Source: an uncultured Pelagibacteraceae bacterium | GTDB lineage: Bacteria; Pseudomonadota; Alphaproteobacteria; Pelagibacterales; Pelagibacteraceae | DNA: 64,000 nucleotides | Assembly: GCA_902567235.1 (NCBI GenBank) | Contig: CACFLX010000002.1 | Coordinates: 62,001 to 126,000 of the forward strand | Reading direction: 5' to 3' | In this document: piece after piece, positions 54,596 through 64,000 of the stretch | Layout of the letters: each line of letters starts with the position of its first letter | Numbering within the stretch: the stretch's first letter is position 1 | The notes under the pieces: model-generated | Seen by the model: the letters and a program-made list of their open reading frames with translations, nothing else | Database searches by the model: none | Told to the model about the DNA's origin: nothing | Program-made: the position numbers and the translations under genes

Positions 54596-55029
54596 TTACC
54601 AGTCGATCCAAAACCACCAGATCCTCTTATGGTTTTGGGTAATTGATCTACCTCCTCAATCTCCATCTTTATAACTGGCATCAAAACCATTTGGGCAATC
54701 CTATCATTATTATTTACAATAAAATCTTTATTTCCATGGTTAAATAATATTATTTTTATTTCTCCTCTATAATCACTATCGATAGTTCCTGGAGTATTTA
54801 GTACACTTATACTAGACTTTGCAGCAAGTCCCGACCTCGGTCTTATTTGTATTTCTAAATCTTCCGGTATTGCAATAGATAAGCCTGTTGGGATTAACTC
54901 CAAGGTATTAGGTAAGATTTTTATAGAAGTTTCAATAAACGCCATCAAATCCATGCCAGATGATCCAATAGTTTTGTATTCAGGTATTTTAACTTTTGTA
55001 TCAAGTCTTTTAACTAAAACTTTAACCAT
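54592..55029 (-). CDS. dut: dUTP diphosphatase
   Basis: GSSGMDLMAF, RPRSGLAAKSSISVLNTPGTIDSDYRGEIKI, RGSGGFGSTG. Confidence 0.98.
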   Translation of the reverse strand: MVKVLVKRLDTKVKIPEYKTIGSSGMDLMAFIETSIKILPNTLELIPTGLSIAIPEDLEIQIRPRSGLAAKSSISVLNTPGTIDSDYRGEIKIILFNHGNKDFIVNNNDRIAQMVLMPVIKMEIEEVDQLPKTIRGSGGFGSTGK

Positions 55030-56228
55030 TAATTTAGTTGAGAAATTATTCTATTTACTATTTCAATAGCAACACTTGACTTTTTCATTTTTGGAAGATT
55101 TTCTTCAGAACTATTTTTATAGAATATGGAAACTTTGTTAAAATCTGACTCAAAGCCTATATCATTTTTAGATACGTCATTAGCAATTATCCAGTCACAA
55201 TTTTTTTCAGACAATTTTTTTAAAGAATTATTTTTTATAGAATTCGTTTCTGCGGCAAAACCAACAACTAATTTGGGTCTTAGTGAATTATGATTTGAAA
55301 TATGTTTTAAAATATCAGTATTTTTTTCTAAATAAAGTTCTGAAATATCATATTTTTTTATCTTTTCTTTTTCTTCATTTTTTATTTTAAAATCTGCAAC
55401 AGCTGATGCAAAAACTGCAACATCAGTTGGCAGATTACTTATTGTTGCTTCTAACATTTCATCAGCTGATTTAATTTTTATTAAATTTACACCATTAATT
55501 GGATCTAAATTTGTAGGTCCTGATATTAGGGTAGTATCAAAACCATTTTCATTTAAAGATCTTGCAATCTCATATCCTTGTTTACCACTAGATTTATTTG
55601 ATATAAATCTAACAGGATCAATATATTCGTGTGTAGGACCAGCAGTTACAAGAGCTTTAAATTTTTTATTATTTTCTAAATTTTTAAAGTGGTTATTTAT
55701 ATGGTTAATAATTATTTCTGGATCAGCCATTTTTCCTTTTCCATACTCTCCACAAGCCATTTCACCAATTTCAGGTCCAATTATTCTATGACCAAAATCT
55801 ATCAATTTTTTCAAGTTATCCTTGTTTGACTGATTTTCCCACATTCTTACATTCATTGCTGGTGCTATAAAAATTTTCTTATCTGAAGCAAAAACAACAG
55901 TAGAGGCCAAATCATCTGATAATCCATAACTAATTTTTGAAATAGTATTTGCTGTTGCTGGAGCTATTAATATTAAATCTGCCCATCTTGATAACGAAAT
56001 ATGATCCATTTCAGATTCATTATCTGAATTAAATAAATCTGTATAAACTTTTTCTTGTGATAAAGAAGTTACTGATAATGGTGTAATAAAATTTTTGGCA
56101 TTATTTGTTAAGATTGTTTTTACATTTGAGCCACTTTTTTTTAAAAGTCTTATAATCTCTAAACTTTTATATGCCGCAATCCCACCACAGATAATTAATA
56201 ATATTTTTTTACTATTTAAATTTTTCAT
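55029..56228 (-). CDS. coaBC: Phosphopantothenoylcysteine decarboxylase/synthetase
   Basis: IICGGIAAYKSLEIIRLLKK, APAMNVRMWEN, VTAGPTHEYIDPVRFISNKSSGKQGYEIA. Confidence 0.97.
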   Translation of the reverse strand: MKNLNSKKILLIICGGIAAYKSLEIIRLLKKSGSNVKTILTNNAKNFITPLSVTSLSQEKVYTDLFNSDNESEMDHISLSRWADLILIAPATANTISKISYGLSDDLASTVVFASDKKIFIAPAMNVRMWENQSNKDNLKKLIDFGHRIIGPEIGEMACGEYGKGKMADPEIIINHINNHFKNLENNKKFKALVTAGPTHEYIDPVRFISNKSSGKQGYEIARSLNENGFDTTLISGPTNLDPINGVNLIKIKSADEMLEATISNLPTDVAVFASAVADFKIKNEEKEKIKKYDISELYLEKNTDILKHISNHNSLRPKLVVGFAAETNSIKNNSLKKLSEKNCDWIIANDVSKNDIGFESDFNKVSIFYKNSSEENLPKMKKSSVAIEIVNRIISQLN

Positions 56229-56235
56229 TGGCAGA

Positions 56236-57816
56236 TTAAAATACTAAGAATCCTATAAATACAAGCAATAATAATCCAATAATACTTTGATTTCTAAACG
56301 ATTTCATTTCTACTTTTTTTTCATTTAATGCTGAAAAAGAATTAGATTCTTGTGGTATTTTTCCACTAGCTAAAAAAGTTAACGCTTGATTTGCTTTATC
56401 CATTATTTTTGGAAGTTCAGGAAGTTTTTTTAAAACTTCAGCTGAGTCTTTTAAGGTCTCAGACAAATTAGTAATTGGATCTTTAGTTTCTTTAAGCCAT
56501 TTTTCCAAAACTGGCTTTGAAGTTTCCCAAATGTTTGTATTAGGGTTTAACTTTCTTGCTACTCCTTCGACTACAACCATTGTTTTTTGCAATAGCAATA
56601 ATTGAGGTTGCGTCTGCATATTAAACTTTTCAGTAACATCAAATAACTGTTTTAATAACTTTCCACCAGAAATGTCTTTAACAGATTGTCCAAAAATAGG
56701 TTCTCCTATCGATCTCAATGCTTGAGCTAGTTCGTCGACCTGAACGTCACTGGAAACTAATCCAGCTACAATATGTACCTCAGCAACTTTTTTATAGTCT
56801 CTTTGAACAAACCCATAAAGTATTTCTGCTAAATAACGTCTATTTAATTTATCCATTCTTCCCATAATTCCAAAATCAATTGGTATTATTTGTCCATTGT
56901 CATCTATAAAAAGGTTTCCCTGATGCATATCAGCGTGAAAAAAACCATCTCTTACCGCATGTCTTAAAAAATGTTGGATTATATCTGTAGCAATATTTTC
57001 TACATTTATTTTTTTGGATTTTAAAATTTCCTTTTCTCTAATAGAAACTCCTTCAATCCAATCCAGAGTTAAAATTTCTTCACTTGTAAAATTCCAATAA
57101 ATTTTAGGAACATAAAAACCTGAATCATTTTTCGTATTTTCAGAAAATTCATTTGCAGCAGCAGCTTCAAATCTTAAATCCATTTCATGATTAGTAATTT
57201 CTTTAAGTAAAAAAACCACTTCTACAAGTCTTAATCTTTTTGTTTTAGCAATTAAACTTTCAACTAAATATGCTAACAACATTAAAGCATCAATTTCTTC
57301 ATTAAAAGTTTTTTTAATATTTGGTCTTAAAATCTTTATAGCAACATCCTTTATAGTTCCATCATCATTTATTTGTGCTTTGTGGACTTGGGCTATAGAT
57401 GCAGCTGCGATAGGCTCACCAAAATTTATTATTGTATCAAAAATTTGATTCCCCAAATTCTTTTTAATTATTTCTTTAGCTTCATGAGTTGAAAATGGGG
57501 GTAAACGATCTTGTAACTTTTCAAGTTGCGTTGATAAGTTGTCCCCAATAATATCTGGCCTTGTAGATAAGAATTGACCTAATTTAATAAATGTTGTTCC
57601 CATTTCCTGTATAGAAGCACATAATTTTTCTTCATCAGTCAATTTATTTGATTGATAGACATTTTTAGAAAAAGAAATTGAAAATAAATTTAAAAAAATT
57701 TTAATAATTAAAGGAGGTTGATGAAATTTTGAAATAATTTTTAAAGCATCTGATAAAGCTAATTTTCTTGCAATTTTAAATAAGATGAATAATTTTTTTA
57801 TCATTATATTTTCCAA
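56236..57816 (-). CDS. ubiB: Ubiquinone biosynthesis kinase-like protein UbiB
   Basis: GTTFIKLGQFLSTRPDIIGDNLSTQLEKLQDRLPPF, AAASIAQVHKAQ, FFHADMHQGNLFI. Confidence 0.95.
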   Translation of the reverse strand: MENIMIKKLFILFKIARKLALSDALKIISKFHQPPLIIKIFLNLFSISFSKNVYQSNKLTDEEKLCASIQEMGTTFIKLGQFLSTRPDIIGDNLSTQLEKLQDRLPPFSTHEAKEIIKKNLGNQIFDTIINFGEPIAAASIAQVHKAQINDDGTIKDVAIKILRPNIKKTFNEEIDALMLLAYLVESLIAKTKRLRLVEVVFLLKEITNHEMDLRFEAAAANEFSENTKNDSGFYVPKIYWNFTSEEILTLDWIEGVSIREKEILKSKKINVENIATDIIQHFLRHAVRDGFFHADMHQGNLFIDDNGQIIPIDFGIMGRMDKLNRRYLAEILYGFVQRDYKKVAEVHIVAGLVSSDVQVDELAQALRSIGEPIFGQSVKDISGGKLLKQLFDVTEKFNMQTQPQLLLLQKTMVVVEGVARKLNPNTNIWETSKPVLEKWLKETKDPITNLSETLKDSAEVLKKLPELPKIMDKANQALTFLASGKIPQESNSFSALNEKKVEMKSFRNQSIIGLLLLVFIGFLVF

Positions 57817-58508
57817 CCCGAGTGTATTGCAACTATTCCACCATTTAGATTTCTATATTTACAATTCACAAAATTATTCTCTTTCATCTTTTCAATAAGT
57901 TGTTTTTGACTTATAAAATTTTCAATACTTTCTACTAAATATTCATAAGGTTTTTTTTCACCCACTATTACTTTACCAATTTTAGGAATTAATTTTGAAT
58001 AATTTTTATATAGAATTTCTAGATTATTATTTTCAATCTTGGAGAATTCCAAACATAAAAATCTCCCACCTTTTTTTAAGACACGATGAGCTTCTTGTAA
58101 ACTTTTATTTATATGTTTAACATTTCTTAGACCAAAGCTTATAGTATAAAAATCAAAGCTATTATCCGGTACATTTAATCTTTCCGCATTACAAACTTTC
58201 CACTTTATATTATTATAATTTTTTAAATTTTTTTTACATTCTTTAATCATATTAATGTTTGGGTCGACGCATAAAATTGTTGGATTACAATTTGTTGCAT
58301 CTAAATATAATTTAGCTAAATCACCAGTTCCACAAGCAACATCTATAAGACTTTTATCACTAGAAGGATTCATCATTTGGATTAAATTTTTTTTCCAAAT
58401 TCTATGAATTCCCAATGACATTAAGTCATTCATTAAATCATATTTTTTAAAGACTTTGTTAAAAACACCTTTAACCAAACCTTTTTTTTGTTGGAGAACC
58501 TGATCCAT
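57804..58508 (-). CDS. ubiE: Ubiquinone/menaquinone biosynthesis methyltransferase UbiE
   Basis: VFNKVFKKYDLMNDLMSLGIHRIWK, DVACGTGDLAKLYL, ISFGLRNVKH. Confidence 0.95.
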   Translation of the reverse strand: MDQVLQQKKGLVKGVFNKVFKKYDLMNDLMSLGIHRIWKKNLIQMMNPSSDKSLIDVACGTGDLAKLYLDATNCNPTILCVDPNINMIKECKKNLKNYNNIKWKVCNAERLNVPDNSFDFYTISFGLRNVKHINKSLQEAHRVLKKGGRFLCLEFSKIENNNLEILYKNYSKLIPKIGKVIVGEKKPYEYLVESIENFISQKQLIEKMKENNFVNCKYRNLNGGIVAIHSGWKI

Positions 58509-58546
58509 AGTTTAATATTTTATTTAAACTAATAATATAATCTTAA

Positions 58547-59410
58547 ATGCCAGAATTGCCAGAAGTAGAAATAGTAAAACGATCACTTAAAAATAAGGTT
58601 AACTATAAACAAATTAAAAAAATTATTATTAGTAATAGAAATTTAAGGTTTAAAATTCCAAAAAATTTTGAAAATATTTTAGAAGGAAGATTAATAACTG
58701 GCGTTTCTAGATTTTCAAAATATATAATATTAACTTTAGACAATCATAATTATTGTTTAATACATCTAGGAATGTCAGGGACATTACACTTAATTAAATA
58801 TAAGAAAAAGGAAAAAAAAACTAATTTGAGTTTCTATCATTCTAAAATTTTACCAAAAAAACACAATCATATTAAAATAAAATTTTCTAATTTTGATATA
58901 GTTTATAATGATCCAAGGAGATTTGGTTTTTTTAAATTATTAAATAGTAAAAAAGAACTTAAAAAATATTTTCGAAGGTTTGGACCAGAGGCAAATTCAT
59001 CAAAATTCGATTTTAAGTATATTAAAAACAGATTTATAAATAAAAAAAAAAATATTAAAAATCTTCTATTAGATCAAAATTTTGTTTCAGGTATCGGAAA
59101 TATTTATGCCAACGAAATACTATTTCATTGTAAAATTAACCCACTTAAGATAGCAAAAAAATTAAGTAATAAAGAAATTACAAAATTGGTAAAATATTCA
59201 AAATTAGTTTTAAATTTATCTATTAAATTTGGAGGTTCTTCAATAAGAGACTTTAAAAACACAAAAGGTATTGAAGGTTTATTTCAAAATAATTTTAAAG
59301 TTTATAATAGAGAAAATAAAAATTGTGTAAAAAAAAACTGTGATGGTAAAATAATTAAGATATTTATATCTAATAGATCATCTTTTTTTTGTAAATTTTG
59401 TCAAAAATAA
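58547..59410 (+). CDS. mutM: Formamidopyrimidine-DNA glycosylase
   Basis: MPELPEVEIVKRSL, LDQNFVSGIGNIYANEILF, C-terminal zinc finger. Confidence 0.97.
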   Translation: MPELPEVEIVKRSLKNKVNYKQIKKIIISNRNLRFKIPKNFENILEGRLITGVSRFSKYIILTLDNHNYCLIHLGMSGTLHLIKYKKKEKKTNLSFYHSKILPKKHNHIKIKFSNFDIVYNDPRRFGFFKLLNSKKELKKYFRRFGPEANSSKFDFKYIKNRFINKKKNIKNLLLDQNFVSGIGNIYANEILFHCKINPLKIAKKLSNKEITKLVKYSKLVLNLSIKFGGSSIRDFKNTKGIEGLFQNNFKVYNRENKNCVKKNCDGKIIKIFISNRSSFFCKFCQK

Positions 59411-59422
59411 TCAATTAATCTA

Positions 59423-59451
59423 TTGACCGACTCTAATTCACAAGCTATACC
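59423..59451 (+). promoter_or_regulatory. Candidate rpsT promoter
   Basis: TTGACC-N17-TATACC, ending 9 nt before the rpsT ATG. Confidence 0.5.
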
Positions 59452-59460
59452 ATCGCGCGT

Positions 59461-59721
59461 ATGGCAAATACAAAATCTGCAATTAAAAGAATAAGAAGAA
59501 TATCTAGACAGACAATAGTTAATAAGTCTAGAAAAAGTAGATTTAGAAATGCTATAAAAAAAATGAATTCTATTTTAGAGGAAAAAAATAAAAAAGAAGC
59601 CTTATCATATTTACCAAAATTGAATTCAGAATTAATGAAAATTGCAAAAACTGGTGTTATAAAAAAAGAAAACGCTTCACGAAATATTTCAAGAATAACA
59701 AAGAAAATTAATTCTCTTTAG
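59461..59721 (+). CDS. rpsT: 30S ribosomal protein S20
   Basis: MANTKSAIKRIRRISRQTIVNKSRKSRFRNAIKKM. Confidence 0.97.
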   Translation: MANTKSAIKRIRRISRQTIVNKSRKSRFRNAIKKMNSILEEKNKKEALSYLPKLNSELMKIAKTGVIKKENASRNISRITKKINSL

Positions 59722-59997
59722 CAACTTAAGGTAGAATAAAATTAAATATTTTTTTTAACTAAATATTAATTTTTTTACAACTTTTAATAATCACTTTAAT
59801 TGTTATTTTTTTTAGCTAAGACACCACATCTAGTAAAAAATTTTTTTATAAATTTAATTTCAATTTTGGATTTTATTTTTTTTGATTAAACAAAATTCAA
59901 TCTGGGATTTATACACCTATAAATTTTATTTTTTTTTCGAAATATCAAATAACTTATTGCATAAGATTTGTTTAGGCTTTAACTAGTTTTTTTCACA
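59722..59997. other. Longest noncoding stretch of the window, upstream of dnaA; candidate origin or dnaA regulatory region
   Basis: 276 bp, very AT-rich, no ORF; DnaA-box-like TTATACACC (59909-59917) and TTTTTCACA (59989-59997); TTAA-N7-TTAA at 59755-59769. Confidence 0.4.
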
Positions 59998-61416
59998 ATG
60001 AAAAATATTTTAACCAAAAAATCAGAAAACTTTTCTTTAAAAAAATTAGATTGGAAAAATATCCAGCTGGATATGAAAGAAAAATTAGGAAATGATATTT
60101 ATGAATCTTGGTTAAAAAAAATTGATTTTATTGATGAATTTAACAACTATATATTAATTTCAGTATCAACAAGGTTTATTAGAGATTGGATAACATCAAG
60201 ATATCTTGATCAGATTTTACAAATTGTAAAAAATCATAAGAAGGAAATAAATAGAATAGAATTTAAAATTAGCGACCAAAAAAAAGAAATTGAAGAAGTT
60301 GAAAATAAAAATACAAATTTTAAAATCGAAGATAATAAAAATGTTTCATTTTTAAAGGACTCATTTTTTCAGTACAATAGAATAGATCCAAATAAAAATT
60401 TTGAAAATTTTATAATAGGTACAAGTAATAAATTGGCATTTGAAGCTTCAAAAAAGGTATCCGAAGATCTTGCCCATTATAATCCTTTATATTTATATGG
60501 AGGTGTGGGAATGGGAAAAACTCATTTACTTAATGCTATTGGTAAAAAAATCAAATTAAAAAAAAAGGTTATGTTTATTTCAGCCGAGAGATTTATGTAT
60601 CAATTTGTAAAATCAATTAAATCAAATGATATGGTAAAATTTAAAGACTATTTTAGAAATACAGATGTTTTATTAATTGATGATATTCAATTTATGAATG
60701 GTAAGGAAGCTATGCAAGAAGAGTTTTTTCACACATTTAATGCACTTATTGATAAAGGATCACAGGTAATTGTCTCTGCAGATAGAGCTCCAAATAAATT
60801 ATCTAGAATCCAAGAAAGGATAAAATCTAGATTTGCAGGTGGTTTAGTTGTAGATATTCAAAGTTCAGATTATGAATTACGTTATAAAATTGTAAAAGCA
60901 AAAATAGATGAACTTAAATTAAGCCAATCTATTTCAATTAATATTCCAGAAGAAATACAAAAATTTATAAGCTCAGAAATAAGAACAAGCGTTAGAGAAT
61001 TAGTTGGCGCATTAAATAGAATAATTTCTTTTTCAAGAATATATAATAAATTACCAACTCTTGCAGAAGTAAAAGCAATTTTAAAAGATTTATTGAACTT
61101 ATCAGAGAACAAAGTTACAATTGATTTAATACAGACTATAGTTTGCCAATTTTTTAAGATAAGTAAAAATGAAATGCTATCAGCTAGAAGATCTAGATAT
61201 TTAGTTAGACCAAGACAAACAGCAATATATTTAGCAAAACTTCTTACATCAAAATCTTTACCTGAGATTGGAAGATCATTTTCAAATAGAGATCATACAA
61301 CTGTAATACATTCAGTTAAAACAATTGAAAAATTGAGGAAGCAAGACAATGAGTTAAATCTAAATATAGATAATCTAAAAAATAAAATTTTATATAATAA
61401 GGAAAATGAAATTTAG
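59998..61416 (+). CDS. dnaA: Chromosomal replication initiator DnaA
   Basis: NPLYLYGGVGMGKTHLLNAIG, DVLLIDDIQFMNGKE, ARRSRYLVRPRQTAIYLAKLLT, GRSFSNRDHTTVIHSVKTIE. Confidence 0.99.
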   Translation: MKNILTKKSENFSLKKLDWKNIQLDMKEKLGNDIYESWLKKIDFIDEFNNYILISVSTRFIRDWITSRYLDQILQIVKNHKKEINRIEFKISDQKKEIEEVENKNTNFKIEDNKNVSFLKDSFFQYNRIDPNKNFENFIIGTSNKLAFEASKKVSEDLAHYNPLYLYGGVGMGKTHLLNAIGKKIKLKKKVMFISAERFMYQFVKSIKSNDMVKFKDYFRNTDVLLIDDIQFMNGKEAMQEEFFHTFNALIDKGSQVIVSADRAPNKLSRIQERIKSRFAGGLVVDIQSSDYELRYKIVKAKIDELKLSQSISINIPEEIQKFISSEIRTSVRELVGALNRIISFSRIYNKLPTLAEVKAILKDLLNLSENKVTIDLIQTIVCQFFKISKNEMLSARRSRYLVRPRQTAIYLAKLLTSKSLPEIGRSFSNRDHTTVIHSVKTIEKLRKQDNELNLNIDNLKNKILYNKENEI

Positions 61417-62518
61417 CTTAAATCAGCAGGATCTTCAAAAATCATTAAACTACTGTCAGGGTGTAATTGAGAAAAGAAGCACTTTGCAAATTTTATCAAA
61501 TGTATTATTGGATGCGTCAAACTCAAAATTAACAATTACTGCTACAGATTTAGATCTAATATTTATTCATCAAATATCTAATGTTGAAATTTTAGAAGAA
61601 GGAAAAACGACAACTTCATCCTCAATAACTTATGATATTGTTAGAAAATTATCATCTGGTAAAAAGATAAATTTTTCAACTGTAGGAGAAAATAAATTAC
61701 ATTTAGAGTCAGAAAAATCAGATTTTAATTTAAATTGTATAAGCGCAAGCGAATTTCCTTTAACTGATGAAGATTTTAATAAAAATGAATTTTCTATTAA
61801 TTCAAAGAATTTACTTAAACTTTTAAATAAATGTAAATTTTCAGTTTCAAACGATGAAACCAGACATTATCTTAGTGGTATTTTTTTTCACCAAACACAA
61901 GTTGAAGATAAATATTTTTTAACCGCAGCTGCAACGGACAGTCATAGAATGTCTATTTCTAAAATTAGATTAAATGAAAAAATAGATTTTGAGCCTATAA
62001 TTTTGCCTAAAAAAACTATTTTTCAACTTTGTTCTTTATTAGAAGATTATGAGGGAGATGTAAAAATTTCTAATATTAAATCAAAAATTAAATTTGAATT
62101 AAATAATAGTATTTTAATTTCAAAATTAATTGACGGAAAATTTCCAAATTATGTTCAAGTTATACCAAAAGAAAATCAAAAAAAACTTCAAGTTAATTTA
62201 AAATTATTTTTAGATTCTGTTGATAGGGTTGCTTCAGTGTCTTTAGACAAGAAAGATGGGGTAAAGTTTAGTTTAAAAAAAGATGTTTTAGACCTTTCTG
62301 TTAATAATACAAATAGTGGTGATGGAAAAGAAAGCTTAACTGTTAAGTTTGATTACGATTTAGATATAAGTTTTAATTCAAGGTATTTAATTGATGTAGC
62401 CTCTCAACTTGATGGAGATCATATAGAGATATATTTAAAAGATACTGGTTCTCCAGCATTAATTAAAGATCCAGGAGACTTTGATAGTATTTTTGTTGTA
62501 ATGCCAATGAAGGGTTAA
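61406..62518 (+). CDS. dnaN: DNA polymerase III subunit beta (sliding clamp)
   Basis: GVIEKRSTLQILSNVLL, AATDSHRMSISKI, FVVMPMKG C-terminus. Confidence 0.97.
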   Translation: MKFSLNQQDLQKSLNYCQGVIEKRSTLQILSNVLLDASNSKLTITATDLDLIFIHQISNVEILEEGKTTTSSSITYDIVRKLSSGKKINFSTVGENKLHLESEKSDFNLNCISASEFPLTDEDFNKNEFSINSKNLLKLLNKCKFSVSNDETRHYLSGIFFHQTQVEDKYFLTAAATDSHRMSISKIRLNEKIDFEPIILPKKTIFQLCSLLEDYEGDVKISNIKSKIKFELNNSILISKLIDGKFPNYVQVIPKENQKKLQVNLKLFLDSVDRVASVSLDKKDGVKFSLKKDVLDLSVNNTNSGDGKESLTVKFDYDLDISFNSRYLIDVASQLDGDHIEIYLKDTGSPALIKDPGDFDSIFVVMPMKG

Positions 62519-63216
62519 ACTATTTTATCGATCTCTTCATATATATTTTTTTGAAGCATATTTATAAATTCTACTGAATTCATACCTGGGCCTATAGGAT
62601 CAAGAATCGAGACAGTTAAAGTTTTGTTTGGTTTTAATTTTCCATTTCTGGGCCATACACTTCCAGAATTAAGAGCTACTGGTTGACAGTAAATATTTAG
62701 TTCTTCGTAAATTCTTCTAACTCCCTTTTTAAATGGCGACCTATCCGATACATCAACCCGAGTAGATTGTGGAAATATAATTATTGGTCTATCTGAATTA
62801 TTTGTATGCTTTCTTATTTGATCTGAAAAACCTAAGTTATCTTTGGTAATCTTATTTCTATCTATTGATATGGAGCCTATTTTTTTTAGATGCCATCCGA
62901 AAATTGGTATTTTTAATAATTCTTTTTTTAAAATAAAAACTGGTGAATTAAATAATGATTGAAGAAAAAATGTTTCAAACTGTGATTGGTGTGCACTTGC
63001 AATGAAAAATTTTTTATTAATTAAAATTTTTTCTCTTCCTTTAATTATTATTTTTGTTGATAGAAATACTTCTAAACAAAATTTAGACCAAAAACCAAGA
63101 ACTTTACCACCATAAATTGTAATTTTTTGAGGTAAAAATAGAGCTGGTAAAAAAAATATACAAATAAAAATAACTCCAAAATAAAAAAAAAATAGAAAAA
63201 GTGTTCTTTTAATCAT
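62515..63216 (-). CDS. plsC: 1-acyl-sn-glycerol-3-phosphate acyltransferase
   Basis: FIASAHQSQFETFFLQ, GSISIDRNK, IIIFPQSTRVDVSDRSPFKKG. Confidence 0.85.
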   Translation of the reverse strand: MIKRTLFLFFFYFGVIFICIFFLPALFLPQKITIYGGKVLGFWSKFCLEVFLSTKIIIKGREKILINKKFFIASAHQSQFETFFLQSLFNSPVFILKKELLKIPIFGWHLKKIGSISIDRNKITKDNLGFSDQIRKHTNNSDRPIIIFPQSTRVDVSDRSPFKKGVRRIYEELNIYCQPVALNSGSVWPRNGKLKPNKTLTVSILDPIGPGMNSVEFINMLQKNIYEEIDKIV

Positions 63217-63227
63217 TTATCAAAAAG

Positions 63228-64000
63228 CTAAATTATATTATTTAACTTTTGTCTTTTAGTTATAATTTTTGCCAAATTTTTATTTACTAAAATTTCTGCT
63301 GGTTTTGGTCTTAAGTTGTAATTAGAACTTAAGACCATTCCATATGCTCCAACATCACAAATTACAACTGTATCTCCCTGAGATATCTTTTGATAATTTG
63401 TAACAGTTAAAAATTTATCAGTGGTTTCACATATTGGACCAACAAATTCATGCTTTTTAGATATTTTCTTTCTATTTAGTTTTGAAGGTAGAATTTTATG
63501 TTTTGCACCGTATAAAGCTGGCCTTATTAAATCATTCATTGCAGAATCCAAAATAATAAAGTTTTTTGAATTAGTCTGCTTTATATATGTAATTTTTGAA
63601 ATTAAATATCCAGCATTGCCGACAATTGATCTTCCAGGTTCAAAAATAATTTTTGAGTTATTTTTTTTTAAAAAAGATTTTATTAAATTGTTATATTTTG
63701 AGTAATCTAAATTTTTTGATCTATTTTCATATTTAATACCCATTCCTCCACCTAGATCTATATATTTAAATTTATATTTTGATTGTTGAATTATTTTTTT
63801 TACTACATTCAGCATATTTTTGTAAGGCACGTGGCTAGTAATTTGACTACCGATATGCACACTTAAGCAAATAATACTAATAAATTTCGAAGTTTTGTAT
63901 TTATCAAGAATTTCCAAAAATTTTTTTGTAGTTAAACCAAACTTATTTTCCTTTTGACCTGTAGAAATTTTTTTTAAAGTTTTAGCGTCTGTATCTGGGT
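63228..64000 (-). CDS. lysA: Diaminopimelate decarboxylase (partial; N-terminus beyond window)
   Basis: Frame continues past the track ORF: DTDAKTLKKISTGQKENKFGLTTKKFLEIL; SVHIGSQIT, YIDLGGGMGIKY, FEPGRSIVGNAG, GPICETTDKF, GAYGMVLSSNYN. Confidence 0.95.
   Translation of the reverse strand, partial: PDTDAKTLKKISTGQKENKFGLTTKKFLEILDKYKTSKFISIICLSVHIGSQITSHVPYKNMLNVVKKIIQQSKYKFKYIDLGGGMGIKYENRSKNLDYSKYNNLIKSFLKKNNSKIIFEPGRSIVGNAGYLISKITYIKQTNSKNFIILDSAMNDLIRPALYGAKHKILPSKLNRKKISKKHEFVGPICETTDKFLTVTNYQKISQGDTVVICDVGAYGMVLSSNYNLRPKPAEILVNKNLAKIITKRQKLNNII

Noticed and set aside
63828-63833. CACGTG hexamer considered as a third parS
   Set aside because: Flanks are AAGG...GCTA, not TTT...AAA; fails the parS consensus.

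Overview
This 64 kb, very AT-rich, tightly packed chromosomal window looks like a streamlined marine alphaproteobacterium of the SAR11/Pelagibacter type. That assignment rests on composition, gene content and synteny recalled from knowledge, not on a search. It runs from the 3' end of rho through mnmE-mnmG-rsmG-parA-parB, holA-lptE-leuS, a porin, grpE-dnaK-dnaJ, maeB, murJ-trpS, a tsaB-fur-miaB-phoH-ybeY-lnt-metK-nusA-infB-rbfA-rpsO-pnp block, fabA-fabB-fabI/irr, katG, dut-coaBC-ubiB-ubiE, mutM-rpsT-dnaA-dnaN and plsC, ending inside lysA. I saw no tRNA, rRNA, CRISPR, prophage or IS element. The most interesting observations are: (1) a perfect parS palindrome inside rsmG and a 14/16 copy inside mnmG; (2) an ICE-box-like Irr site (16/17) overlapping a nearly leaderless katG promoter, with irr next door; (3) an untracked 35-codon ORF resembling a naturally truncated ArfA ribosome-rescue factor; (4) a promoter plus intrinsic terminator before nusA that could act as an attenuator; (5) serial gene excisions in the tsaB-to-pnp block, including an apparently internally deleted tsaB; (6) tandem TPR-sulfotransferases between rho and mnmE; (7) several small unannotated ORFs. 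No clearly new multi-gene system (defence, mobile or biosynthetic) was found.
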